Part shown: positions 8,122-19,995 of the stretch, one piece after another | Position numbering within the stretch: position 1 is the first letter of the stretch | How the letters are laid out: each line of letters begins with the position of its first letter | Assembly (NCBI GenBank): GCA_022578965.1 | Contig: MU400508.1 | Location: 124,001 to 188,000 of the forward strand | Length of the DNA stretch: 64,000 bases | Direction of reading: 5' to 3' | Source of the DNA: Xylaria sp. FL1777 | Taxonomy: Eukaryota; Ascomycota; Sordariomycetes; Xylariales; Xylariaceae | The notes under the pieces: generated by a model | What the model saw: the letters and a program-made list of their open reading frames with translations, nothing else | Database searches by the model: none | Told to the model about the DNA's origin: nothing | Position numbers and translations under genes: made by a program

Positions 8122-10978
8122 CTATTCCACAGACCTCCATCGTTGTTCCAACTGCTGAGCAGCCGACTCGTGACTCCCGGTCCCGATATCTGGCGTGACC
8201 TCCGTAGCCTGCTGCCCATATGCAGCGCCCTGCAGCGCATTCAATTTCTGCTGCTGTAGCGCCATGCGTTTCTGGGATAGCATCATACGGACCTTTGGCA
8301 TCGTCTCGTTGTAGACCTGTCGTCGCTGTGCCGAGTACTCTAGCAGAGGTTGGAGTTTGGGTGGGCTCATGCTGCCGCACTCTGTGTAGAGCTTGCGCAT
8401 TCGCGTGCTGTACATCTCGCACACTAGGATATGATGGTTAATAATTAGTCTCTTCTTAGGTAAATTACGCGAGGATTTTAGTTATGCATAGTTGGGAGTG
8501 ATGGATGTAGCTTCGACAAAAAAGTATATGCTCCTAGGGAGGGGGTTGAGACTTGGAAAGCTACTCACTCCTGCTTTCAGCTACTAGAGAATCACGAAAT
8601 TTCATCAGCTTCTCGAGGGGGCTGCATCGTGCGAAATCGAGATAACATTCGGGACATATAGTGCAGTCATCCCACCCATACCATCGCCGAGAAGAGGGTT
8701 TATCCTTGTCACGCGGGCAGAGCGGGACGGAAGCATAGACGGAGGCATATTCGTCGAGCGCCTTCGGGTCAAGGGTGAAGTACATCTCGAGCAGCCGCGG
8801 CACAAACCGCAATAATCTAGGATGGGCGATGTTGAAGCAGCAAAGCATTTTCGCGCCGGGCGGGACATCGGTTTTCCGCACCCAGAATCGCGCCACGCCC
8901 AGCGGCTCGAGAATCGCCACGTAGCATGCGGCGCAGACGCCAAACTCGCGCGCGTTCGACGAAAGCGTGTACCATACGCCGTCGACAATCCCGTCGTCAT
9001 CGCAGCTCTTCTCGCGACGGAGCTTATCGATGGCACCCCAGAATAGCGCGAAGTCCTTCTTTTCCTGTGCCTGCGCCATAAGAATCCGGATGTTGAACAT
9101 ACCTCGTGCGCAACGCACCATGTGATCCTTCGACTGCGCGAGATCCTGCACGACTTCCCATTTACTTTCCTCCTCCGAATGGATGACCTGATCGTAGTAG
9201 CATGCGGCGCATAGAATGAGGCTCCGGGGTCCCGCCTTGGGAACAAACCACTTCCGCGCGTACGACGCGACTTTCCTCCCCTGGGGACACGGCTGCGTGG
9301 TGATGCGCGCCTTCGCCTCGACCACGAAGCCCTGCCAGTCGTTTTTCTTACCCTTCTCTTCGTACTCCCTCTCGATAAACGGCACGGGCACATCGCACGC
9401 CCACACGTTATCCGCGGGCTGGGACTCGGTGTGCACATTGAAATGGTGCGCGAACGGCTTCGTCATCAGTCGGTCCTCGTAGCACGCCTGGCACGACAGG
9501 AACGCGGGGATCTCGCGTGTCGCGTACCACGTGATGCCTCCCGCGAATTTCCCCTTTACGCCGTCCACGCCCTTGCAGTCGAGGATCGCGGAGCGCTTAC
9601 GCATCCAGTCCAGCGCCGGTCGCAGAGAGCCTGAGGCGAGCGCCTCTTTGTAGATATGGTCTTTCATCCGCGGCTTGCTGAACCGACAGGTGCGCGGCTT
9701 GCCGTCGTTGAATCGACTGCTTTGAAAGGCTCCTTGGTACTTGCTGCAGTGGATATGGTCGACGTAACACCTCGAGCAGATGAGGTACTCGGGCGCTTCT
9801 GGGTGCCAGTACCAATCTGTCGAAAATGTCACGGGGATATCGATGCATGACGTGACTGCTCTAGGTGCAGGGACTGGGTTTTGCGACGAAGATGAATATG
9901 GTATCAGGTGAGCATTAGGGGTAGGTAGAGCGGTCTTGATAGAAGACTCGTGGGTTGAATATATCTGGGCCTGGGAGGCAGAAGTACCGTAACCCGGGAA
10001 TGGTCCGGAAGCAGAAGAAGCTGATTCACCGGAATGACTCTGGATTGTACTGGCAGCCAGTGGATTCTTGGGCGGGATAGGTGGCCCTGAAGCAAGATGT
10101 AGAGACTGGAATGACGCTTCAAGAGGAGCATGCTGCGTAGACGGTGATGTTTGTGAAGGAACTGTACTAGAAATACCAGCAGAAGGCTCGGTATTGGAGG
10201 TGGAAGCGTGGTCTAAAAAAGCTCCCATAGATGAAGTTGAGTTGCCGCGTCCTTCTAGTGACGGCTTTTCTGGATAAGACAAACTCGAAGATTCATATGC
10301 AGGAAGTTCAACCGGAGACGTGGGAATTTGGAAGCCATTGTTGTGAGCTTGGACGGTACCGGGTGTAGCATCTTGGTGTCCAGCAAGCTCGGCAGGAGAC
10401 TGTGATTTTGGTAGCCCAGGAGAAGCTGCAGCCGGACTCAAAGGGCGAGAAGGGGTAGGTGAATATTGAGGAATCCCAGGGGAAAGATGTGGGCTTAGCT
10501 GAGGAGGGGGACCAGGTGGTGGTGGAGGGAAGTTCGTCCATGCAGCTGGACTCGTAGCTCCAGAAACTGGAGATGACGAAATGGAATGGGCCGAGTTCCA
10601 GCCTGTCAGCTCTGGGTATGGTGGATGATGGGTTGAGGAAGAGACGTCTTCCACAGAAGCTGTGTAGGCTGGCGGTGGCCCTAGCGGAGGCGGTGGTGGC
10701 AGAGGGAAATATGAGCCAGCCTGACTGTTAGGACTTGACGGAGCAAAGACAGTTGAGGGCGGAGGGATATGAGGAGTGGTAGGGTTACTTGGCGTTCTTA
10801 TCTCGTGACCCGATGGTCGCGGCGGAAGGGGTGGAGGTGGACCGACGGAGCTTGACGAAGGCCGTGGTGGCAGTTCCGGAGGAGGCGGAAAACCCGGGGC
10901 GGGATGTTGAGTAGTATAGCTAGTAGCCGGTGGTCTTGGGCTCCGAGGTGGGAGCGGTGGTGGCTGTTGGCTAGGCAT
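8122..10978 (-). CDS. Proline-rich protein with five WY...CxxCY repeats
   Basis: The start is taken at ATG 10978; the upstream in-frame extension would begin with a non-ATG codon. Exon 1 is 10978-8569. A 145-nt intron (GTGAGT at 8568, AG at 8425-8424) joins it in frame to exon 2, 8423-8122, giving about 903 residues. Residues ~1-390 are Pro/Ser-rich with many PPLPPR and PPPPP stretches, typical SH3/WW/EVH1 ligands. The middle holds five spaced units with a Trp/Tyr pair and then CSRCY, CQACY, CAACY, CAACY and CPECY. The end is a basic helical tail (MYSTRMRKLYTECG, QKRMALQQQKL). The Cys pairs could bind zinc, but only one CxxC per unit is obvious. From memory, homologues occur across Sordariomycetes as hypothetical proteins. 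A second minus-strand frame over 8605-9438 is a shadow. Confidence 0.8.
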
Positions 10979-13900
10979 GACGAATGTTGATATCTGACAG
11001 CCAATCTCAAATACGGTAATAGTCCAAGAAAGGTCCGATCCAGTGCAGTGCAACCGTCAGCACGGTAAATACTCGACTAGGCACACTTACAAATGACACT
11101 GACGTTCCTAACTAGGTAATTAGAGATCTTATCTGCATTGTCACGAACATGTATACTATCTAATATGTAGTCTCTAGCTGAGATCTAGGTATGCGTAAGG
11201 ATCTGACCTAGTCTCCTCCATGGCTTGGCGTTTTGGGTGATATGTACATATATGGTATAGTCTGCATGGTTCCTCTTTGGGTATGCTTACCCGGGAGCTG
11301 AACAAAGGAAAGCCGTGACCACGGACGAGCAAGCTCAATTGAATGGATTCAGCAACAAGACAAGTCCGACGAGTGCAAGCTCTGTATTGGAAGATGTTGT
11401 GATCGTTTCGAGCCGATGATCAGTCTCGATCATCAATAACCATTTGCACTGTTGCAATGCGTATGACAAATATCATCAAGTGCCAAGAACTGTATATTAC
11501 TGAGTTTTGTCTGACCTCAGTTGCTGTGGGTGTTACAAAACGTGTAGTAGGACCATGGGTCTTCGAATCGAAATAAGGATTATTTGGAGAAGAATGCATA
11601 GTCATCTGTACTAGGTATATTACTTCCCTAAAGACGGCAATCTTTACGCCGTTGCACGCTTAATTACGTACAACTAGACTCATTGCGGGGAAAGGCCTAC
11701 TTAGGACGGCTTGCAGAAACGAGGCTGGGGGGTTTTCATATCATATACCTACAGCTTGATTAGCATGGTCGGTGTTGACTTGTGTTCGGCATCACCACAC
11801 GTTTTAAAGTATCCAACTCACTTGAGGGAATGGGGGACTGGGAGGTACGAAACTAATCGAAAATATTGGTTTAGTACAATGAAAACCAACATAACGGCGT
11901 GACTGTTCTCTAACAAGGAGGGCACAGGAAGCCGTGTAAGTCGCAAGGTGTGAGGAAAGCTGCTTGATTGGCGCGTCTGCTGTGGTGCGACGTTTGAGCA
12001 GCCGGAACATGATCAATGTATCCTCATTCCTGTTACTCACGGCATACCTATGTTATCGCTACGAATATGTTCCGCACCATGTTTCTGGAAATGACGGGCA
12101 TGTGATGGCGATGAACTTTTGGTCGAGCGCGCTCGGTGACCGAGGGATCGACTCCCGGGTAATAAACCTCCCCCAGTCGTGAGGCGGCGGCTTTTGGCGT
12201 TCCTGGCACTTTATATCACAATATCTAGACTAAGCATTGGGTGTAAGGCCTGAACTAAGGAACCAAAGACCTGAGCATTCGGCAACGTAGGCATTTCGTA
12301 TGTCAATCATCGTGTCTCTCTGTACGCCCGTTGTCTGTCCATCATGCACCGCACACCATCAACTATCGATTCACTGTAGACTAGGTGGCTTGGCACGCTG
12401 TAACTTGTCTGCAGCTTCTTGACAGTTTGGGTCTGTCGGGTAGGATTTCATTCTGGTTTGCTGGGCTGTTCCCACGCTTACAAGCCTGTGGCGGCGTTTC
12501 GGGGGTTGATGCTCGTCTGTCATCCAGCATTGGAGCGAACCCCAAATATGGCATGGATGATTTAGAGAAAAGACCTCGACCTGGCCTGCGCCCTCGCCCC
12601 TCGGGACCGTATGCCAATGTCTGCATACACCCCGCATGCGCATATAGTGTACGACGGCGCGTGAACTGCGGCAGCAGGGAATCCTAAGAGGGGTGAGCAG
12701 GCATCGACAGCCGTGTCATCTTCACCATCGTTATCGTCATCTGATAGAAAATTCTCATCATGGTATGACCAATGAGATACAGCTCTTCCCGCTCCCATAC
12801 CAGCTTAGCCAGAGTGTGCTAGGATAGATAACCCTTCCTCTCGCATTTGACGGCAGCACACTTGGCATGTCCTCACACATTGCACACATTGCAGATTGCA
12901 GTACGATGCTGTGGCTTATGACTGTCATTCACACTCCGAGAGCACCTGGGGATTTGAGATGCACACCCAAGACAGAAGACAGCAGACCGCCGGGCAAGAC
13001 ATAACGGCAAATCTCGCATCTCATAAGTGCGCGTTACTGAGCCTTGTGTTCTGCTAAGATGAGAATATTACAGTCGCAAAAACACACCACTCTTACTCAA
13101 GTGCTTACACCATAGAGGCGCATCTGGGTATCAGCACTGCACGGTTTGTGATATGGTACATTAGAAAAGTAATGCAACGTTGGGTGGCAGATACGTGTGT
13201 ACTGTAGAGTCCAGTTGGACCAGCCATTGTGTTTTGAAGCGCGGGTAGAGGAGGCACTGTGCTGAAGGAAGTGCCCGAAGGAATCGCTTCCATTCAACAC
13301 ATTAGGTGCCTATTTGTGTTCTGTATAGGCAGTGGCGGGCACTATCACGTCTCACTGCCAAGTAGGGACACGGGTATACAAGTACACTACCTACACTGTA
13401 CGTGCGGCATTCTGCTACTTAATGGTGTGACTAGTTGCTAAGCGTGCTAAAAGTAGAAGTTACCTGGGTACTTACGCAGCATGTAAGTCCTCCACGGAAG
13501 AGCGCGTTCTGCGTCATTGACACTGTGTCCGCCTGGTTCCGCCAATAGAACCGGTACCGCTCCCCCTCATTCCGCAAGTCGCAAGTCGCAAGCCGCAAAG
13601 CCTCACGGTGATTCCTAAGGCAGGTAGGGCGAGTATACCTCAGTAGGAGTAGGAGGGGTCTGATGCATATACCATACCTACAGCAACTTGATTTCTTTTG
13701 CCTGCCTGTCAACGCTTATGTTGTTTGTGGTCTAAAACCTTATGTATACTAGCTAACAGTTAAATGCAATTAAGTTTATACTTGGATGTTGTTATGGTAG
13801 TCAAGAGCTGCCAGGACACGACAGAATTCTGCCTATAGATGCTACTCTAAGGTGCAAATAGGTACCTAAGTAGGTAGTCATACACTCCACGTGCCGTGCC

Positions 13901-14635
13901 AATTAAAAGATTTACAGCAGGTAGGTGACACCCAACCAAAACCTGTAGCGACTGGGCTCACTGCGTAGACTGGGAGTATCTAAATACCCCAGCGCCTCAG
14001 CCTACCCACACCGATAGGGTATGTACCGACTACCTACCCGTAGAGCAAGAAATTGTTGGCCACATGCAGTCAGTTAGGTACGTACCTAGATACTTTCAAT
14101 GCCACATGTAGTAATGGATTTTTAAGTGGGTCATTCACAGTGCGCATCCCATTCAAGTTTTGTAGGTAGGTACTTTTTCCCTCGCCTCTTCAAGTTCGCT
14201 CCCTCCGTTTATTCCCATGCTCAGTCACCACTCACCATCACCACCTTCGTTGTCCCCCATCTTCTTTGCCTCCCGAACGTCTGCCCTTCTTCACCTAATA
14301 GCCGGCACATCATCCTCGGCAGACGTTTCCTCCGACCTACGACCACGACAAAAGTACGAGCGAGCACTGGTTTTTTTTCTGTTTTGTGGGTAAACTAAGT
14401 CTTGGGCTGGCCTTGTTTTTCCCCGGTCTGGTTAAAGGAGGGCTCCTTATTACTCGTTCTACGATCCGATCATCTAGCTCCAAGGCTTGACCGACAGCGC
14501 TGTTAGTCGACGACCATAGCTTCGCGTTGCGTAGCGCCCTGCCTCGATACCCTCAAAGTCTGTCTTTCCTTTTGCGTGCATACATGGTTTCTTCGCAGTA
14601 GCCGTGTCTTGGAGCAGCGGATTTCAGCTGCCGGC
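10979..14635. other. 3.6-kb gap without a supportable gene
   Basis: Many short ORFs occur on both strands (for example 12385-12687), but overlapping frames contradict one another and none shows a domain, signal peptide or plausible splice chain. TACCTA-type clusters occur around 13860-14200, and a short GCAAGTC tandem lies near 13575-13600. The CT-rich stretch at about 14170-14300 probably belongs to the promoter/leader of the Cdc4-like gene. A small or non-coding transcript cannot be excluded. Confidence 0.4.
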
Positions 14636-17600
14636 ATGGAAACCAAACGACCTCGTTCAAGCCAGACCACCGTGTCGGTCAACTTCGACGAACCCGACTC
14701 TCTTTCACCTCATCCGAGGATAAAATTCGGCGTTGCAGAGTGCATAGAGACAAAGACCATCACCACCACTACCACCACAAAGCGATCGTATCCGCCGTTG
14801 CTTGTACGCGAGTCGAGACCGCTGTTTTCCCTCGATGCCAAGGAGTTTCCCCTCGCCCGAAAACCGACGCCTCCTGAACTCGCCCACTTCGCCTTCAGTA
14901 TTGAGGGCCACGATCTCTTTCCCTTGTCTGCTGACCATGACAGTCTAGCCCATCAATACGTATGTTCATCCTCCCTCTCGTCGACTCCCTCGGCCAGCCC
15001 TCCCTATTCAATGCCTTGTCTTACACACATTCCAGTCTCAGCAATCAACCGGCGATGATTCTACTCAGGCAACCAAGGCAGCACCTGCCTTGGACGATTC
15101 ATTCACGGAGTCGCATTCGCCCTCCTCTAAACCTCATTCTCCGTCCTTGCAGGCATCATCTCGCAAAGTCTTCGGGATGACTTCTAGATCCGCCTCGCCT
15201 ACCGTAAGCGGTTCCGCTAAGAAGAATTCTGGCCGCTTGTCTGTTCGATCGCAGGCGCCGTCCTATTCCCACGCCATGACCGACAAGCTACGACGTACTT
15301 TCTCTCGCACCTCTCGAAACCCTGAGAATGATGGCGAGGCCGCGAATAGATTCAGCAGTGTTTTCCCAGTAACGCCTAACACTACTGATCCTCCCTTAAG
15401 TCTTCTTAACCAGCCTCCAAAGCTTCGACGCACAAACCTCGACTCATTCGAGACCCCCCAGTCCGAACTAAGCCAGCAACAATCTTTCTTCGACATCTCT
15501 AGTCCGACCGGTAGTGATTCTCATACCGCCTTTAGTAACGTGGCTACTCCCCCCGTTACCGACGCAGATGTGGAAGCCGAACCATTCGTTGATGCCGACG
15601 AGTCTCTCCAGCGATCTATCCGAGCTTTACACCACCCGCGACCTATCAACACCATTGTCACTCAAGACGCCAGCCTACCTAGCCCGCGACTGTCTCCGAC
15701 CCTACAGGCGTCTCAGTTACATACCATGGGCCATGAAGAGAGCGAGGTTCGTGCCGAGGATGAGCCGTCCGACACACTTAGTAACGAAAGTCAGATCCCA
15801 AATATACTAGAAGATGGATCCGATCCTTCTGCTATGCTGGCTGAAAACGAGTTAGGGGCCATAACTCGTTATAGTGGTTCTCAGACAAGCCAGGCGACAT
15901 ACATGAATAGCCGTTCAATGCTCGAATCCTTTGATGCGATGCCATCGGAGATGAAGTCCTTCATGATGTACCAATTTCTTAGACGTTGTTCTAGAAAGAC
16001 TCTACATATCGTTGCTAACGTCGTCAACCCTGCATTGAATTGCGACATATTACAGTATCTCCCTTTGGAACTCACCCTCCATATTCTCTCCTACCTTGAC
16101 TATCGAGATCTCTGCCGTGCTGCTCAGGTTTCCAAGTGCTGGCGAGGCATTATCGATAGTAACGAGACTGGTTGGAAGGAACTATTCGACCGTGACGGTT
16201 TCGTGTTGGGTATTGGCGAACTGGATAGGGCTATCAGAGAAGGCTGGGGTTGGCAAGACCCTGTTGGACCTGAGGGCTGCGAGCGAGATTTTAGCCTTCA
16301 GAACCGATTAACTTCGACCGAGACTGAGCTTCGCTCGAAACCCGACCCGCCACAACAGAAACTACGATCTTCGAAGCGGAAGAGAGCCTTGAATAACTTC
16401 AGCTCCGATAGATCGAAACGCCGGGCCAGCAATCAAGATAATGTTAAAGATGAAAGGACGTATACAGGCAGTAAAATTCATAAGTCGGAAGGTCCTATAT
16501 CCGCCGCCAATGCCGCCGCCATTGCGGTGCCTGACCCGCACGTCGGTCTAGCAAGCTTGCGGAAGCTCCATTTGTTCAAGTCATTGTACAGACGCCATTA
16601 CATGATTCGTAAGAGTTGGACAAGCGGCAAGGTCAAGCCTGGCCATGTCGCATTTGCAGCTCATCCACGGCATGTCATCACCTGCTTGCAGTTTGACGAC
16701 GACAAGATCATTACGGGTAGTGACGATATGCTCATACATGTCTACGATACCAAAACCGGAAAGTTACGACGGCGATTGGAAGGCCATGAGGGAGGTGTTT
16801 GGGCTCTGCAATATGAAGGCAACGTTTTGGTATCTGGTTCGACTGATCGGTCGGTCCGTGTGTGGGATATTGAGAAAGGCCTCTGCACACAAGTATTTTA
16901 TGGGCACACTAGCACTGTCCGATGTCTACAAATCTTGATGCCTACCAAGACCGGAAAGGTTGAGGATGGCCAGCGTGTGATGATGCCTACGAAGCCTTTG
17001 ATTATAACCGGCTCACGTGATAGCCAGTTACGCGTTTGGCGTCTGCCCGAGGCAGGATCCAGAAGATACATACAAACCGGCCCACCTGCCAACGATGCCG
17101 ACTGTCCATATTTCATTCGCACGTTACAAGGCCATACTCATTCTGTACGTGCGATTGCTGCTCACGCAGATACTTTGGTGAGTGGGAGCTACGACAATAC
17201 CGTCCGTGTGTGGCGCATCAGTACCGGCGAGACTCTCCATGTCTTACAAGGTCATACCCAAAAAGTTTACAGCGTCGTATTAGACGTTGAACGCAATCGT
17301 TGCATATCAGGTAGTATGGATAGCTTCGTGAAGATTTGGGATCTTGAGACTGGATCGTGCCTCCATACATTGGAGGGGCACTCTTTGCTTGTTGGTCTAC
17401 TCGATCTCCGAGATGAGCGCCTTGTCTCTGCTGCTGCTGACAGTACTCTCCGTATCTGGGATCCGGAGATGGGACGGTGTCAATCCACTTTGACGGCGCA
17501 TACGGGTGCCATCACATGCTTTCAACATGATGGGCGCAAGGTTATAAGTGGTAGCGATCGAAATCTGAAGATGTGGGACACACGCACGGGCGAGTGTCTT

Positions 17601-17870
17601 CAGGACTTACTTACAGATCTTAGTGGGGTCTGGCAGGTTAGATTTGATGAACGTCGCTGTGTCGCAGCTGTCCAGAGGGAAAACTTGACATATGTCGAGG
17701 TAGGTTATGGGAATCCTCGAGCCCTTTTTGAATAGTACAGCTAACATATACTTTGCGTCTAGGTTTTGGATTTCGGGGCTATCCGCGACGGTAAAAAGCC
17801 TGAGGAACTTGGGAGACGCATTCTTCTCAACGCACCTGAAGTAGCACGTATTATGGAAGAAGACAACTAG
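14636..17870 (+). CDS. cdc4: Cdc4-type F-box/WD40 protein, SCF ubiquitin ligase receptor
   Basis: Exons are 14636-14959, 15042-17699 and 17763-17870. The introns begin GTATGT and GTAGGT, and all joins are phase 0, giving about 1029 residues. The N-terminus is disordered and Ser/Thr-rich. A dimerisation-like helix (FLRRCSRKTLHIVANVV) precedes the F-box at about residues 446-490 (LPLELTLHILSYLDYRDLC). After a basic linker, eight WD40 blades run from ~647 to the end (ITGSDD, VSGSTDRSVRVWD, ITGSRDSQLRVWR, VSGSYDNTVRVWR, ISGSMDSFVKIWD and others). D domain, F-box and eight blades in this order are typical of Cdc4/FBXW7, which presents phosphodegron substrates such as CDK inhibitors to the Skp1-cullin complex in the nucleus. 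MetR/SconB-type F-box/WD40 proteins are the alternative, but the region before the F-box fits Cdc4 better. The last exon, ending in EEDN, completes the eighth blade. Confidence 0.9.
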
Positions 17871-18697
17871 TAATGTGATGGCCCTTACGAAGCTGATCGG
17901 ATCGCGCTCAATAGCGAGATGTCTACGGGATTATTGCGACTATGACTACTGTCAATCTTAACCCTGAGCAGACCAATGTTGATAACACTGGAGAGCGTTG
18001 GAGGGCGGGTGTATTTTGAGGATCTTCGTCGTCCGTCCCTAATACTTTACTCCGCCAATTCCATCGACGTACATATATTAATATTCTCGGAACTCGAAAC
18101 TTGGCCGAGAAGCATCGTACTCCTTGAAGGAGGGTGAAAAAAGGAAAAAAAAAAAACAAGAAACTTACGGTCTAGCGTTGTCTAGATGACTACAGTTTAC
18201 TCTTTCGAGCTAAACACGCGTTGTAATGACAATGAACGGGGCTTCTCTTGCCTCTTCTGCTCAACTCGTGTCTCATCAGCAGAGGGAAAGGTATTATGAT
18301 CAGCAGTCGCGTTATCCTTTCCTTCATACGTTATGTATCGAATATGTGATAGCGATGTCGCAGTTGAGCTGGGAGAATTTGGTAACATACAGTGGTTTAT
18401 GCCGTTGACGCATCCATTTATCCATTTGGCATCATTCATGGCGAGCATTAATGAAGGTCATGAAAGGCGTTTCTGGTGGCTTCAATCCTGAGAAACAGAA
18501 AAGCATAAAGAAGGCGTAATTGATGTTTGTAGGAGTAAGATTCGCCTGGCTAGAGGCGAAAGGGTTTATTGTATGTTTATCATCTTCAAAGTAGCTGATA
18601 GGTATTGACAGACTCTGTGCCTAAGCCGAGGCATTTTGAATACTCTTAGCCAATGTCCGTTGATTTCTCCCTTGTAGCCCAGATATTCATTAATGTC
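17871..18697. other. Convergent intergenic region
   Basis: This is 3' flanking sequence of the Cdc4-like gene and of the minus-strand secreted-protein gene. It contains an A-run near 18148-18160. No gene was recognised. Confidence 0.4.
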
Positions 18698-19453
18698 CTA
18701 AAGGCCTAGAATACTGTCTTCATCTGAGGTTGCCGAAACAACGACGTCGGGCGCCGTACATTCCTTGATGTATTGGGAGCCTGAGCTATTCTCGGTGCAC
18801 GTTGGTGTCAGCGTCAAGACGGAGAATTGACTAATCGTTACACTATCGCTCGAATACATTAGCTTATAATTCAACCCAGGCATGAATCAGGAGAGTGCGG
18901 CATGCATCGACCCCTTATGTTGCCTTCCTCCTCTCCCGTTTCCGCTTCTTTCCCGACACCATCAACCCTCTCACCTTTCCTCGCACGCCCACGTCTGGTT
19001 GACGGTAACCCGCCAATCGTCCCAGTCGACGTGGGCGCTCGTCTTCACGGGATACCGGGCGCCGTCGACGGCGATGGCGCGGTCCACGCACGCGTACCAG
19101 ACGCGGCTGTCGTCGGCCCACTCGCCGCCGCCGCCGCCGCTCATCACGTTCTGGCACGCGCACCCCGTCGACACCCCCGTGTTCTCGTTGTCCAGCTCGA
19201 ACACCAGCTGCGTCGTGTTCGGCTGCGGCGTCACCGCGTACGGCGAGGCCTCGTACCGCAGGTATGTAATCGAGCGGAAGGCGAAGGATTTAGGCGCGCT
19301 TGGGTCCGAGCATGCTGTTTGCTCTTGGGGCGATGGAGACGCGGATATCTCTGGGGAGGGCAATGCGATGCGAGGGGGGTAGATGTTGTGCGGCTTTGCG
19401 GTTGTTAGATGGGATAATAATGCTATTGCTGTGCCTAGGAAGTGTTTGTGCAT
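18698..19453 (-). CDS. Small secreted cysteine-containing protein
   Basis: The ATG at 19453 opens a signal peptide (hydrophobic residues ~6-18, AIALLSHLTTA, then KPH). The first exon runs to 18975. A donor (GTGAGA at 18974) and an AG at 18850-18849 preceded by CTAAT give a 126-nt intron. The second exon, 18848-18698, adds a Thr/Ser-rich end with two cysteines (TPTCTENSS, YIKECTAP). The product is about 209 residues. After the signal it has evenly spaced Cys, two N-glycosylation-type sequons (NTT, NQT) and a beta-strand-like pattern (TQLVFELDNENTG, DDWRVTVNQTW). It looks like an extracellular or cell-wall small beta-sandwich; an effector-like role is possible but unproven. The first exon is much more GC-rich than its surroundings. 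The splice join is plausible, not certain. Confidence 0.68.
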
Positions 19454-19995
19454 TTTTACTGCTCGGGTGAAAAATGTGCTATGTGTATGTACATTACTGG
19501 TAGCGATAGAATGGCTGAAGCGGAACTGTTCATTTTTCTATTTCCTCTAAATACTTATTTTCCTGGTCGGATAAAGGCCAATGCTGTCAAGCTGTTTCTT
19601 AACTTGGTTATGATCAGATCCATTGTTGCACACGAGAATACAAATTCGGGATTACTTGAACGAGAGTATATGTGGACAAGCGTTGCCGATACCTTGTTAG
19701 GTAGCATTCCGACCTCTTTATCCAAATTACCGCACCACGACTCTTGAACCATTATCAAACTGAGACGTGCTTAGTATGGTAGGAGTATGAAGTAACTTAA
19801 GTAGTTCTTATTTGGGTAGATGCTACCACCCTCTTGGTTCTGCAAGCAGGGCAGTTCTTTAATTACTAGTAATTTTACAGCTTGAGAATTATAGTTCCCC
19901 GGATGCAGCAACCGTCGAAAATGCTACCCTAGCCTCATAATTCCTTATAGTACATTGTTGCTTGGAAAGCACTTTACAGGTGTGAGTGTATTGGC
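19454..19995. other. Intergenic region
   Basis: This is promoter-side sequence of the secreted-protein gene and 3' flank of the RecQ gene. No supportable ORF was found. Confidence 0.4.

Noticed and set aside
8605..9438. Minus-strand 277-codon Arg-rich ORF
   Set aside because: It is a shifted frame within the CxxCY-repeat gene; its Arg/Ser richness comes from the overlap.
12080..12180. tRNA-like GATCGACTCCCGGG stretch near 12147
   Set aside because: No acceptor stem, D-arm or anticodon arm could be assembled around it.
12371..12687. Overlapping ORFs on both strands around 12.4-12.7 kb
   Set aside because: No protein-like conservation signal and no plausible exon chain.
18902..19408. Plus-strand 166-168 codon ORFs
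   Set aside because: They are antisense to the signal-peptide-bearing secreted-protein gene, and exist because that exon is GC-rich.
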